From NCBI GenBank assembly GCA_009792885.1, contig WMCF01000065.1, forward strand, positions 3,623,660-3,687,659: 64,000 nt of DNA, read 5' to 3'. Both the position numbers and the translations under genes were made by a program. Below are positions 33,581 through 45,745 of this stretch, in pieces (the stretch's first letter is position 1; each line of letters opens with the position of its first letter). The notes beneath the pieces are model-generated. The model ran no database searches. It had not been told where the DNA came from and saw only the letters and a program-made list of their open reading frames with translations. Source of the stretch: Eremophila alpestris peregrina. Lineage: Eukaryota > Chordata > Aves > Passeriformes > Alaudidae.

Positions 33581-36500
33581 ATGATGGCTGTAAGAAAGTG
33601 ACGTGAAATGAGTCTTGGGTGAAAAGAGACAGCTCCGTTCTGGAAAAGCCAGACAGGCTTTTAGTCAGATGAGGCTCTCCCAAAGGATGTGTGAGTAGTT
33701 ATCTGTGTTAGGGGTTTGGAAGTGCCATTTCCATGCTAAGCTCTGAAGGAGGGAAGGCAGAAATCCACACACAGCAGTGTGGATGTTCCTGCAGCCCTTC
33801 CTCGTGCAGGGATTCAGTGCCACCGTACCAGGTTTGACACCAGAGAGCCACTCTGCTCTTAAAAACACCCAAACCTCCTTTTTCTCCCAAACCATCACTT
33901 TGATCAGAGTCCCCTGGCAACTCTGCAAAGGAGCCCACAGCAGAACCCTGAGTCTTTGCTTTCCTTCCCAGCTGACTCATTCAGGAGCTGCTTTGGCTTC
34001 TGAAAAAGAATCCATCAGTTCAGAGCTGCCTGTCCTGAACCATCAGCCCCTCCAGAGCATCACCACGGGCCTGGCTGCCCAGCAGGCCAAGCAGGCAGGT
34101 AACACATTCCTCACAAACAAATGGCAGTGGTTGGGCCTGCACGAGCTGCATAAAGGGTAATAAATGGATAAATTGGTTAATTATACCCACCACAGAATTT
34201 AATTAGACCATCTCTGTTCACTCTGCTTCAGCCAGAATCTCAATTATAAATCTTTATTTTCAAGGTTTCACAGCTTGGACATAAAAATTTGCTCTGGGCT
34301 TAAACATGACACACAAGGTCTTCTGTTCAGGGACTGCTCCAGTTTTTTTAACCAATCTTTCTTAAAAAGGTCAGGTTGGGAGACCAGATGGCTCGAGGGG
34401 AAGGTAATGAAGATGCAGGGCTTTTCTGAAAGAGGTGGCTGGATGAAATTGTGGGCAGCTGAACAGAGCTGAGACATTATTAAAGGCTGCTGGGTGAAGC
34501 CACACTCGACTCTCCCTGATCCCAAACAGGAGTCCCGGCTGCAAAATGCGACTGGGCTCCTGCTGAGGGGCATCCCCACTCCCCATCAGCTGAGATCAAG
34601 GGCTGCAGGGGCTGGGGAGAGGGACCCTGGGGCCCCCGGGGCAGGGCCAGGCAGGGGGAGCTCACACACACCTGGCTCCTGCACAGGGAATGTGCTCCAG
34701 GGCTCTCAGGTGTGTGCGTGCTGCCTCCCCCAGCAGCAACCACCCTCTGCCTCCTCCTTCTCCAAGGAGGCCAGCTGGGTGACCTGGAGTAGCTGGAAAA
34801 ACACAAGGCAGATGAGAAATGATCCCACTTTTTAAATTGTTATGATTTTGAAGGTAATTTAGGAGCCACCTTTTGCTTTCCGGAGTTGACGGTATTGAAA
34901 TCCAGTACTGTGCCTGCTTAAATGTGCTCTGAAATATTCTGATCATTTTAAAATGTCAATAGTGTTACAGGAAAAACAGAAAACTTGTTTACCAGCAGCA
35001 GAAGCATCTACAGTCACAGGTCACATCTTCATCCAATCCAAGGAGTGCTACTCCATATTCCCTCATTGAGTTAATTAGCTGATTTGCTTTCCATGCCCCA
35101 TGCCAAGCCCCCTCCTCCCTCTGAGGGGAAGCAGGGATTGTCAGCAGGGCCCAGCTCAACAGCCAGCCCTGGGAACATTTCCCCAGGCAGTCCCACTGAT
35201 CATCCAGACCACTGTCAGCCCATCTTTTGGCTCAATATATATATATTTTAGGAGCACTGCAGGTGCCTGTTTATTTACTGCCATGACCACCCTGACACAT
35301 TAGAATTTTAACAGTATTTTCTCCACACACTTGCCCCCCCAGCAATGCTGTTCTGCACATCCTACCTGTCCTAAATACTAACTGGGCACACCAGAGCAGA
35401 TCTTGGGTAAGCCAGAGCCCAGGACTGCTGATTACATCTTTAACCAGCAGGTCACAGTTAGGTTATTGTCTGGTCACCACAGAATTTAACCCTTTGGAAG
35501 CACTGGCTGCCTGGACTGTGCCAAATTCCTGCTCAGGAGGCTTTGATGTATGGCACGAATTACTGGTAATAAGGGGAAAGATAGATGGGATGGATTAATC
35601 AAATCATCAATTTCTTAAAGCCTTATGGCAGTCCATAAATCAGATTTGGCTGGATGTTACTGGCCCTTTCTCAATGTATAACAGGAAGTAGTGATGACCT
35701 GTACATACAGAGCAGGGTGTGGGTTTTTCATTGGTTTTGTTTTTGTTTTTTTGTGGCCAGCTTGGAAACTCTGATTAAATTATTAAAGAGAGTGAACACC
35801 TTTTCTATAAGGAACATGATTATGTATTTCAAGCTTCACTATTGAAAATGTGTACACTTTTTGGAAGGTAAAATGTGTATATTCCCACACTAAGAGTTAA
35901 ATCAGACATAGAACAGCTACTGGTGAGGCTAAAAAAGGCACAGTTGGAGTTTCATGAGGCAGAGACAGTTCTTTCCCAAGCACTGATGACTGCCCTGGGC
36001 AGAACTTCCAACCATCCTGAATTTTTTAGGGTTTTACCCCTTTTTGTGTGCAAAGCAGCTGGAGACCCTGGAGCAGAACACACTTGTGGGAGCCCAGCAA
36101 TCAGCATCCCTTCCCTGCTGAGGGTCAGCTGGATCCCAAAAGGGTCCTGCTCCACCTGGGCTGATTCACAAGGAATATACAACAAAGGGCAGCAGAACAC
36201 CAGTCTGACCCTTTATTTCCAGTGGGAGCTCTCACTTGGAATCATCCCTTCAGACCAAGCCCTCGCTCAGCCCAGACTGGCCCTTGTTTCTGGCCCTCTC
36301 AGAGGCACAATTCCCTCTGCTGGTTTGGTGTGTGGCTCACACGAGCCCTGCCCAACACCACTGCTCCCCTTAGGACCTTTGCTGTCCCACTCAAGACTGG
36401 ATCCATGAACTCGCCCTCAGACAGGCTCCTTGGCCTTTGGACGTCTCAGATGTTTGGGTGTGAGCTCTTCACAAAATGAGGGTGATGATGTGCCCAGGGT

Positions 36501-36966
36501 GAGCTGCCCCAGAGCCCAAACGCCAAGATGTGTTCACCAGAGGGACCAGCAGGCTTCACACGTTCCATTTCTCTTTAGCTGTCCACAGAGACATGAAACA
36601 AGGAGATTAAACACCAGGAAAACGAGCACGTATAAATAAAACTGACTCTTTAAATCCACCAAAGCCAGGGCGTTCATTATGAACCCTCCTGCTCTTCTCC
36701 AACACCAGCACAGCAGTGCTTCTCATTTTGTTTACAGCTGCACAGGACAACAGAGCATCAACCTTCACTTTGAACCTGGCTGTTGCTGTGCCAGGCTGTG
36801 GGGAGCCCTCAGTCACTAATTATCAAAGCCCTGCCTTGACCGAGGGACTGCAGCTGGGGATTGTTGTGTCCCTTCCCTAAAGGAAACGAAAGCACTCGTG
36901 GAACAAGCCCACCTATTTAAAAAAGCGTCTGGCAAAGCTGAACCTGAGCCTAAGTGGGAGAGGGTT
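33581..36966. other. Intergenic stretch without recognised gene
   Basis: Mixed unique DNA with a short (AT)n at about 35,234-35,249. Plus-strand frames near 33.8 and 35.9-36.4 kb (127 and 177 codons) match no family. Confidence 0.6.
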
Positions 36967-36985
36967 AAAAAAAAAAAAAAAAAAA
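36967..36985. repeat. Poly-A tract (A19)
   Basis: Nineteen A residues just left of the second CpG island. It could be the remnant of a retroposed tail, but no target-site duplication is evident. Confidence 0.9.
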
Positions 36986-37099
36986 GGAAGAAAAACAAAC
37001 CCTGAGCTGCTCTTTATCTGGAGCCAGGAACGGGGGATGCAGCAGGAATTTTCAGGCTGTGCCTGGCAGCGGATGCCCTCTGTTGGCATCTTTCAGGAA

Positions 37100-37520
37100 C
37101 ACGATCCGGAGCGCAGGCTGGCAGCTCACATCGCTGGCATCTCCCCGCTCGTTTACCCCGCACCCAGCCCGGAGCAGCCCCCGGGGCCGGGCTGAGCTGC
37201 GGGCACGGAGCAAACAGAGCCCGGCCCCTGCCCCGGGCACCCCCCGAGCCGCCAGCGGTGCCCCCAGAGCCGCGGGGGATGTTCGCGCACCCTGCTCTGT
37301 GCAGCGGTGCCAACAGCTGGAGCTGCGGGAGATGCTCCGCCAGATCCCGGCCAGGGGCTGCCCGAGCGGCACATTCCCGCAGGGATCAGCGCTGTCAGCA
37401 GCTCCGGGAGGAGCAGCCGAGCTGCGGAGGAGCCAGGGGAGCGCAAGGAGGGGGGAGGAAGGCGGTGAGGCACGAGCAGGGGATCGCAGCACGCAGAAAC
37501 CGAGTTTGCAGACGATCATT
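37100..37520. promoter_or_regulatory. Second CpG island, about 9 kb upstream of ASTN2
   Basis: Nearly forty CpG dinucleotides in about 420 bp, with CGCGGGG, CCCGGCC and GGGCCGGGC stretches, between AT-richer flanks. It looks like a promoter island, for an unannotated non-coding RNA or an alternative distal first exon of ASTN2. Open frames cross it in several phases on both strands (up to 164 codons), as expected for GC-rich sequence. None resembles a known protein. Confidence 0.6.
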
Positions 37521-37547
37521 TCTCCTCTCAAGCCCTTGAATCGCATT

Positions 37548-37650
37548 TAAAAAATCAAACAAACAAACAATTTGAAACCCACAAAAGCCCAAAAGCAAAC
37601 AAAAAACCCAAACCAAACCAAAACAAAACCCTCAAAAACCCCAAACATGC
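37548..37650. repeat. A/C-rich low-complexity tract
   Basis: AAAC and AACC-type simple sequence immediately right of the CpG island. Confidence 0.9.
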
Positions 37651-37821
37651 AGCATGGGCTCTCCTGGCTCTTGCTGCTGCCACACAGGTTGGGAAAGTGC
37701 TCTGCTGTGATGGAGCTTCCCCCTGCCCCACACACCCCCAAAGCAAGGCTGGTGCCTGTGGGCAGAGGATGAGCACAGCATGAGGAGAAATTTGACAGTT
37801 TTAGGGAGAACCTGTGGCCCC

Positions 37822-38000
37822 AGCATCATGGAATATCCTGGCATGGAAGGGAGCCACAGGAATCATCACATCCAGCTCCTGGCCCTGCACAGGACACCCC
37901 AACAACCCCACCCTGTGCCCAAGCATTGTCCAAACACTCCTGGAGCTCTCCCAGGCTTGGGGCTGTGGCCATTCCCTGGAATAAACCAGCTCAAAACTTC
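37822..38000 (-). mobile_element. CR1 LINE 3' fragment
   Basis: Minus-oriented: plus strand reads 'catcatggaatatcctggca', 'gaatcatcacatccagctcc', 'tggccctgcacaggacaccc', 'aagcattgtccaaacactcc'. It is related to the copy at 5.6-5.9 kb. Confidence 0.9.
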
Positions 38001-39591
38001 CAGAGGTCCCCATGGCACATCTTGAAGGACACATCGTTGCTTGGAGGAAGGCTGGCCATGAGAAGGTGACCTGGAGGGCTCAGTCCCAGTGTGCAGCATC
38101 AGCCTGGGACAAAGAGCCCACCTGGGGACTCCTGCCTGGATCAGCCCCCACTCACGGGTCACAGGGCTGCTGATTTTGCCTTACCTGCCCACCCAGTCAA
38201 TAAAAAGGATGCAAATGGCACTTCTGGCCCAAATATCCAGGTGCCACAAGGGCTGCTGCTGCCTCAGGCATTCCCAGCCCATCCCAGCATGGCTGAGAAC
38301 CCACAGCACTGGGGAGGTTTGTAGGGACAGGGAGATCCAACATCCATCCACGGGGTCACTGGGTGGGACACAGAGGAGCAGCAGAGCCATGAAATGTGTG
38401 GGGACAGCCCCAGGGAGGTTCCAGTGCTCAGCCTGGGGTTGCATATTCAGGTGGGGCTGTGAGAGCCCATTCAGTGTCCCTGCCCTGTCACCACATGTGC
38501 AGCACTGGCAGGTGGTGGCTGTCATTCAGTCCTCGCTGAGGAAGAGCAGCCATTCCCAAGGATTGTTCTCCTGCCACAGCATGGCCAGGCTTTGGCAGGG
38601 TCAGCTGTGGCTTTGCAGAGTCCTGGGGCTCTGGGCAGCACTGCCCTCTGAATGTGGGAGTCCCACTAATAAGTGACACCACTCCTTGACATTCGCTCCT
38701 TGACATTCACTCCTTGACATTCACTCCATCAGCAGGGGGAGGTTTTTTAGCTGTAGGTGTTGAACATCCCCTTTTCCCAGGAGCAGGGAGAGGGGACCTT
38801 CAGGCTGGGACTAGAGGTGATGTCTCCAGTTGCTGATCTTTGCCTTGGACACTGCTAAAAGCTAAAAGCAAGAGGCACAGGGAGGGCACCGTCTCCAAAT
38901 TTGCCTTTCATGGCAGTACAAAGTTGTGGTGCTGCTATCCTCAACAGCTGTCTTTAAAATAAAGACAATAAAAAGCAAACACAACAATTTTAGCGAATGA
39001 TTTGTGGCCATTTTATTGCCAAAGCAAGCAAAAGCAAACTCTGAACCAGAGGAAATCATAAACAATAAATGATCATTATTCCAGTTACAGTCTCCGCTGC
39101 ACTTCTCTCTGAGGACACTTTGTAACAGAGATTATATATGGTAAGAGTGGATTTACCCTTGGAGGGGATCTAAGTGCCTCTTTCCTAAAATGAGTTGTAA
39201 TCTTGTTTTAATGGTAGATAAAAAACAAGGCACAGACATGGCCTGTCTATTGGTAAGCAGGGGAAAACTTGTAAATCCAATTTTGGTATTTTAAGGATAA
39301 CCTTAAATAGCTGATAATCAGAAAAATGAATAATCTTAAGTAAAACCTGTGAATCCAGTGCAAATACTTAAGTCACTTATTTGAAAGAAATGCAAGATGC
39401 ACCTTAAGAAAGGCACATCAAAGAAAATAACAATGTTTATATCAGAAAAAAAATCATAGTCTTGCCCTGTGACTGAAGTTTGGGCAGTCTCTCAATTGCA
39501 AGAAAAAAATTTCAGACCAATTTGGTGTTTCCTGGATAAACTCTCAGTATCATGAATGGTAAAAGCAGCTGATATCATCTTAAAACTGAAA
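38001..39591. other. Intergenic stretch without recognised gene
   Basis: Contains a 14-bp tandem repeat (38,682-38,728) and AT-rich unique sequence from about 38,930 onward. No gene recognised. Confidence 0.6.
38682..38728. repeat. 14-bp CTCCTTGACATTCA tandem repeat
   Basis: Three head-to-tail copies, the first differing by one base, and the start of a fourth. Confidence 0.95.
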
Positions 39592-39766
39592 CAGGGAATG
39601 GTTTGGGTTGGAAGGGATCTGAAAGGTCTCTCATTCCAACCCCCCTGCCATGGCAGGGACACCTTCCACTACCCCAGGGTGCTCCAAGCTCTGTCCAGCC
39701 TGCTCTGGGAAACTTCCAGGGATCCAGGGGCAGCCACAGCTTCTCTGGGAAGTTCTCAGAGCTTTT
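39592..39766 (-). mobile_element. CR1 LINE 3' fragment
   Basis: Minus-oriented: plus strand reads 'gaatggtttgggttggaagg', 'ctcattccaacccccctgcc', 'atggcagggacaccttccac', 'gggatccaggggcagccaca'. Classic CR1 terminal region. Confidence 0.95.
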
Positions 39767-39909
39767 TAAGAGTGTTTCATTTATTCAGTCAATCGTCTGA
39801 GTAATTCTTCCAGTTTCACCAGATTTTAATAGTGACTGAAATTCTGTTTCCAATAAAGCCACACAACCTCCCTTTCATGTACAGAAACCTTCCAGCTCTC
39901 CAAATAGAT

Positions 39910-40095
39910 TTTAATTTAGTTAATTCTTAAGGAGCGCCTTGAAACTCGAGCAGCCATTAAAGAAGTTATTGTCCTTTTTTCTTTAACAGCGTTTACCGAG
40001 GTGCCTCTTGACAGAGGGCTCATTCCCCAATTAACATAAATCTTCTTGTCATATTTGAGCCTGGCTGCAGCAGCTCCTGACCTCGCTGTTTGTAC
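39910..40095. promoter_or_regulatory. Unique AT-rich patch, possible regulatory element
   Basis: Unique block with several CpGs and ATTAAC / TTAATTC motifs between repeats. Regulatory status is inferred from composition only. Confidence 0.2.
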
Positions 40096-40451
40096 CTGGA
40101 GCATCTCCCCAGCCACACTCCCAGGGCAGGGGGAGGAGGAGCTCTCTCACAAACACAGCACTTGTCGTCTCAGACGTTTAAGGAATCACCCAAGCTTCAC
40201 AGCAACAAGAGGGAACACGAGCTGAACAGGAGTAACAAACTCCTTCCACAGCCTGATTTCCTGTCCTCGCTTTGCTCAGCTTTGAAGTCTTGAATGTGTT
40301 CATAGGGAAAATTATTTTCAGTAAGAATAATATATATCTCACTTCTTTTGACTGAATTTAAGCATATATTTTTCCCTAACTGAAAAAAAAAAAGCTTGAT
40401 TTTTTTTATCATATGGATCTGATAATATATTTTCCTAAATTTTCTGGAAGG

Positions 40452-40705
40452 ATTTTTTGGGTTTGGTTTGGTTTTGGGGTTTTTTTTTTTTGGTTTTTTG
40501 TGGGGTTCTTTTTTTTGGGTGGGGCGGATTTTCTTTTTGTTTTTGTTTGTTTGTTTGTTTATTTGTTAGTTGGGATTTTTTTACCTTTTTGGGGGTTTTT
40601 TTTGGTGTTTTTTTGTAATAAAACTCACATCTCTTCTAAATTACTGTCCTATATTCTGTGGGGTTTCTTTCCTTTTTTTTTTCTTTTCTTTTTTTCCTCT
40701 TGTTA
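40452..40705. repeat. T/G-rich low-complexity tract
   Basis: About 165 bases of TTTG, TTTTGG and GTTTGTTT runs, followed by a T/C tract to about 40,705. A hydrophobic Phe-rich open frame across it (97 codons) is a composition artefact. Confidence 0.9.
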
Positions 40706-41480
40706 GTTGTTGTGCATTGACCAAATGGTTTCAGGCTTTACAATCTGTCATCAGTGCTACATTTACAGCTTGCAATTAAGAGCTTCAATTAAATATTTTG
40801 CAAGAAGATGCGTGTTCCAATAACCAAACCTTATATATTTTCCAAAATGCAACAAAAAAAAGAGGTAAGAGTATTGAAAAGCAAACTGAGATTGAAGTTA
40901 GAAAAATAGCCCATAGCCTGGATAAATATTCAGAGTGTTTTCTAGCCATGGATGTTATCTCTTTTGATACTGAGGTTGCCCTTGGGTGACAGAAGGCAGA
41001 ATCTTTCCTGGATTTCCATAAATGAGACTGAAAGTCTTCTCTGGCAAAGCTGGGCTGATATTCACAGCGAGCATCCCGGATATTTTTAAAATGGCATGTT
41101 TTTGATGACTTAGCATATGTTAGCATGGCATACATTAGCAGTGCTCCCAGGCATCTCCTTCCTCGGCGCAGAAATCATCCCCTTCATCACTGCAGGAACC
41201 TCCCTGCTCTTCTCTTCCCTTCACAGGGGCTCTGAGCACACGCCAGAGCTTCCTGCTGGTCCCCATCGTGCCCCCGGCTGTGCCCAAGGTCTGCCTGATG
41301 CTCACTGACCCTGAGCTGTGAGAGGAGCAGATCCCACAGCCACAGAGCCACAGAGCCTGTGTCACCACCCCAGAGCAGCTGTCACACCCACGGTGGGGTT
41401 GGTGGTGAGTGCCAGCAGCTGGGAGCAGGATTTAAGGACAGAAACCTGCTGGGGGGGCTGGAGGTGGCCAAGTGCCACCA
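40706..41480. other. Intergenic stretch without recognised gene
   Basis: AT-rich to about 41,120, then GC-rich up to the 50-bp minisatellite. It includes one degenerate minisatellite unit near 41,371-41,418. Confidence 0.55.
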
Positions 41481-41730
41481 GGAGGGGCAGATGTCACACC
41501 CACGGTGGGTTTGGTGGCCAGGTGCCACCAGGAGGGGCAGATGTCACACCCACGGTGGGTTTGGTGGCCAAGTGCCACCAGGAGGGGCAGATGTCACACC
41601 CACAGTGGGTTTGGTGGCCAGGTGCCACCAGGAGGGGCAGATGTCACACCCACGGTGGGTGTGGTGGCCAAGTGCCACCAGGAGGGGCAGATGTCACACC
41701 CACGGTGGGTTTGATGGCCAAGTGCCACCA
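41481..41730. repeat. 50-bp minisatellite, five units
   Basis: Units start with GGAGGGGCAG at 41,481, 41,531, 41,581, 41,631 and 41,681, at exactly 50-bp spacing, differing at only one to three positions. Each junction carries CCACCAGGAGGGGCAG, and a sixth variant copy follows at 41,725. The unit lacks stops in the relevant phases, and 50 is not a multiple of three. Two overlapping frames of 344 and 350 codons therefore run through it, cycling peptide registers, which argues against a protein. Confidence 0.97.
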
Positions 41731-43849
41731 GGAGGTGCTTGCCAGGACCAGCAAAGCTGGCATCTCCAGCAGGACCCGGGTGGAAGGGAAGGAGGAGAGC
41801 ACGCTGTGCTGGAGCCTCCTGCTCTGCTGTGGCCTGACAGAGCAGATGTCACCCGAGCTGGGCTCCTGGCCGTGCCCTGGCCGTGGCAGGGAGGTTTGGC
41901 AGCTTCCCAAGGACACGGACAAAGGCAGGCAGGCTGGCTGCTCACCATTTCACACTCACTCGGCACGGGCTGCTCTCCTCTGGCCGGATCCTGGCAGCAG
42001 CACGGGGCTCCTGGTGCCGGTCCTGAGCCAGCTCCAGGAGCAGGGCAAGGCTGGGCTCCTGTCGCTGGCCTGTGCCCACCTCCCAGCACACGCTGTGTGC
42101 TCACTGAGCAGGGATTGCAGCCAGAAGATGCGGTGCTTTCCTGCAGGCACACACCAGAGGGGCTCTCCGGGCTGCTCCAGCTCCCTGCGGGCCTCCTGCA
42201 CCCGGAGCCTGCCCCGTTCCCAGCCTGGGGGTCCATTTGGGATGGTCCAACAGGACCTTTCCCTGCTGTCTGCTGCTCTCTGGTGGAGATGCTGCTTCCA
42301 GCCTGGCTGCCAGACGGTGGAATGGCTTCTCCTGTACCTCTTCACCTCCTGACCCAGGAAACCAGGTGCTGGAGGATGTTTTTCCTTAAAATTAAAGAAC
42401 AAGACCCCTAAACCCAGCAGATGAACCCAAGGCTTTTCCTTCTGCGCTCAGATCTCGCTGTGGTGCTGCAGAGCAGCCAGCAGCAGCTGGGATGCTGGCA
42501 GGGGTGAGGATTTGTCACTCTGGCACCTCCCAGGTGACCATGGCTCTGGCACTTCCCCCTCCTGCCAGGCCTGCAAAAGCTGCAGGAGCCGTTTAACCAA
42601 AGGGAAAACGTTAAATTGAACATTTTCTCAGTCTGTTTGCAGTGCAGCAGTGGATGCTGGGGCCACACAGGGCAGTTCCCAGTGAGGCAGAGCCTGGGCA
42701 CAACCTAAGCTTTATTTACACCCACCTCAGATAAGATTTCAGTCTCTTCCCCCAGGTCTCCCCTGAGCTGCCCTTCCCACCCCTGCCTTTGGCTACAGCT
42801 TTTAGTCCAATCCAAACCCCAGGCATAAAAGAAATTGCTATGAACCTCCCCTGCAAAGCTGGCTCTATAAACAAGACTTGCATTATCCCCAAAATTTTCC
42901 ACTTTCCTTCCTTTCCAGATTGTTTTTTTTTTTCCTTGTGATTAATTTCTTCCAATTCTCATCATTCCTGTTGCTTCCCCATGATCTCTCTGCCATTCTC
43001 CCACCTCTTCCTTCCCATGTGGTGACTCCTGCAGCCATGGAGCTCTGCTGTGGCATCCCCAGTCCCTGGGGTTAGTGATGTCTCCTGCACCATCTGCCTC
43101 CTTACACAACCTGGGATGATATTTGTCATTTCTGTATCACTGTAGTATCACTGAGTTTTTCACTTGGAACAAAAGAAACCTTAGATCTTTTTGCTCCTCA
43201 AGTGCAGCCTAAGCTCACCTGTGCACTCCCTCAGCCCAGGACATTTTACTTTCTGTCTGTCCCAGCTGAATCCCAACCTCTTATTTTTTCAGTCCATTTC
43301 TTCAGTCTGTCACAGAGGTGCTTAAAGAAGGGCAAATCCATGGTCTCCAAGATTCCAGATAACTGTAAATAATGCATTCATATCTTTCCATCAGGATTTT
43401 TCATGAACTGAAGATAAACTGGTGGGTCTGTACCTCCCCATACTCCAAATACTTTATAAAACTTAGGCGTTTTTTGTCTCTTTTCAATCTTCTGGTGCAC
43501 CCAGGGAAAATCACTGATGCCTCTGAGACTGCCTTAACCAGCTCTGCAAGTATCCATGGCTTAAATTCACTTTTCAGGTTTGGAAAAGTCTTCCCAGGAA
43601 GGTTTTCCTGCTTGCCTCTGTCAGTAGCAGCTGGCTTATCACCAGGAACAGAAGGGATTATGTCCCTTGTAAACATCTTATCAGTGGATATCCATTATCT
43701 GCCCATCACTCTGGAGCCCCTGCCTTCTGTGAGGTTTTTGTAGCACCAAGTTCCACAGGTCAGACTCTTCCTCACTCCCAAATTTCCGTGCACTCAGAGC
43801 CAGCAGCACAGAGGGAGAGGCATCAGGCACAAGAAGCAACAAGGGAATT
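41731..43849. other. Intergenic stretch without recognised gene
   Basis: GC-rich to about 42,350, with long overlapping frames continuing from the minisatellite, then mixed composition. No domain, RNA gene or further repeat recognised. Confidence 0.55.
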
Positions 43850-44090
43850 TTGATGAGATATGAGAGAAAGCTTTCCCAAGGGTGATGGAGCTTGGATGAA
43901 GTTCCAACCCTGGAAGTGTTCAAGAACAGGATGGATGCAGCTTTGCTGGTCCAGTGGAAGGTGTCCCTGCCTTGGAATTAGTTGATCTTCCAGGTCCCTT
44001 CCCACCCAAACCATTCTAGGACTTTACAACAGAGGTGGTTGAATAGAGCTTGGATAAAGCTCCAACTCTGGAAATGTTCTTGGCTTAAAT
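43850..44090 (+). mobile_element. CR1 LINE 3' fragment with partial second copy
   Basis: Plus-oriented CR1 end at 43,850-44,024: 'ggagcttggatgaagttcca', 'ctggtccagtggaaggtgtc', 'cccaaaccattctaggactt'. It is followed at about 44,033-44,090 by a second partial copy of the 'agcttggataaagctccaac' core, suggesting two adjacent insertions or a tandem duplication. Confidence 0.85.
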
Positions 44091-45458
44091 GAGCCAGGCC
44101 TGAGCAGCCTGACCCAAGTTAGAGCTGCCTTGGGCAGGACTTGGACCCTTCAGAGGCTCCTTCAGTCTGTGGTTTTGCAGTGCAGCATTTTCTGCCCAGT
44201 TCCCTTCCTCCAGCAGTGGCTGAGGCTCCTGCTCCATCCCTCCTTTTTGGTTTAACCACAGATCCCTCTTGGCCAGGCTGAACCATCTTCTCAGGGAGGA
44301 GAGGTGCTTTGGGAAGGTTTGGGGATTGAGAACTTGGCTTTAACAAAGAGGGCAGGGGAGTAGGAGAAAGTAAGAGACAAATGGAAAAACCTGTTTTATT
44401 GAAAATTCCAGCATGGCTGTCACTGCTGGAAAGGGGTCTTAGACAACAGAGCTGCTTTCCCCTGAAGTCTTTCAGCTTTCTCAACAACAGGAGATCAAAA
44501 TCCAAATAAGAAGCCATTTTTAAGTATCTGAATATCTTAATGGGAAAGTCTGCAGGAATTGCTCATCTACTTTTATCTGCAATTACACATGAACATTGCA
44601 GGCTGGAATATTTTCCAGGTGTAAACAGCACAAGGTCTTGTCATCCACTTTTGCTATCACAGTCCCCCATTTTATTTATTTATTTTTTTAATTTCCTCCC
44701 CTTATCAGCATCATCAGGGACCTGAGGAGGAACACAAGGGAGAGAAATGCCCAGGAAGGGCTGTGAAGGGAGATAATGAGAAGATCTTTGCACTCCTGTG
44801 TGCTTGCCTGGCCTCTTATTGACAGAGCCTCCAAGATGCTCACAGACAGCCTTGCTGCAGGTCACTGAGATTTATTCCAGTGCCATGGAAGAGTGAGGAA
44901 GGTGAAGGCAGAACAGGGGAGAACTGAAAATGTTGCTGTGGGTAAAGTGATTAGAAAAAAGAATTTCTTTTTTAATGCAAAAACCTGTAGCATGACAAAG
45001 GCTCCATCTCTGGGAGAGGTTTTCCACCATCCAGTCCCCCACCCCTTTGCATCAGAGAGCAGCAAAATGTACTTGGAAGAGCAGCGAGTTCGTTTTAACC
45101 GATAGCATTCAGTGCTTTTTACTGTGCTATTCATCCACATGACAAAGCTGAGAGGGGAGCCCATACTTCTTCCTGACTTTTTATTGCTTTTCAGCCCAGT
45201 GGGAACCAGCAGACATGAAAAAAAGAGTGGTTTAACCGCAAAATATGTTTAAGCTCTTTTCTTTTTCTTTTTTTTTTTTTTGGTCATGTCAGGGAAAAGG
45301 AGGAGGGGGAGTGAACAGCAGTGGAAGAACAGCCAGGAATTAACAGTCCTGAAATTCAACCAAAACCCAGTCACAATCCTAGTGCTGGTGAGCCTGATCC
45401 TACACGTACAGGGTGAGCTTGGAAGCTGAGGATTGAAATGCTGGGCTCAGCACATTAT
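44091..45458. other. Intergenic stretch without recognised gene
   Basis: Unique sequence with short T-rich runs near 44,672-44,690 and 45,258-45,282. Nothing else recognised. Confidence 0.55.
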
Positions 45459-45745
45459 CATAGAATCCCTGAATGGTTTGGGTTGGAAGGGAGCTTAAAA
45501 TCCCATCTCATGTCACCCTCTGCCATGGCAGGGACATCTCCCACTGTCCCAGGCTGCTCCAAGCCCCATCCAGCCTGGCCTTGGGCACTGCCAGGGATCC
45601 AGGGGCAGCCACAGCTGCTCTGGGCACCCTGTGCCAGGGTCTCACACCTCACAGGAAAGGATTTCTTCCTAATATTTAATCTAAATCTGCATTCTCTCAG
45701 TGGGAAGCCATTTGGTTATGTCCTGTCATTACAGTTCCTGATAAA
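45459..45745 (-). mobile_element. CR1 LINE 3' fragment
   Basis: Minus-oriented and among the best preserved copies. Plus strand reads 'catagaatccctgaatggtt', 'tgggttggaagggagcttaa', 'tgccatggcagggacatctc', 'caggggcagccacagctgct', 'ggatttcttcctaatattta'. Confidence 0.97.

Noticed and set aside
40413..40779. Phe-rich 'membrane protein' frame
   Set aside because: Encoded by a T/G simple-sequence tract; hydrophobicity is a by-product of T-rich codons.
41318..42411. Two overlapping plus-strand open frames of 344 and 350 codons
   Set aside because: They run through the 50-bp minisatellite and GC-rich flank in different phases. Two long frames open over the same bases, repeat-register cycling and no recognised domain point to composition, not coding.
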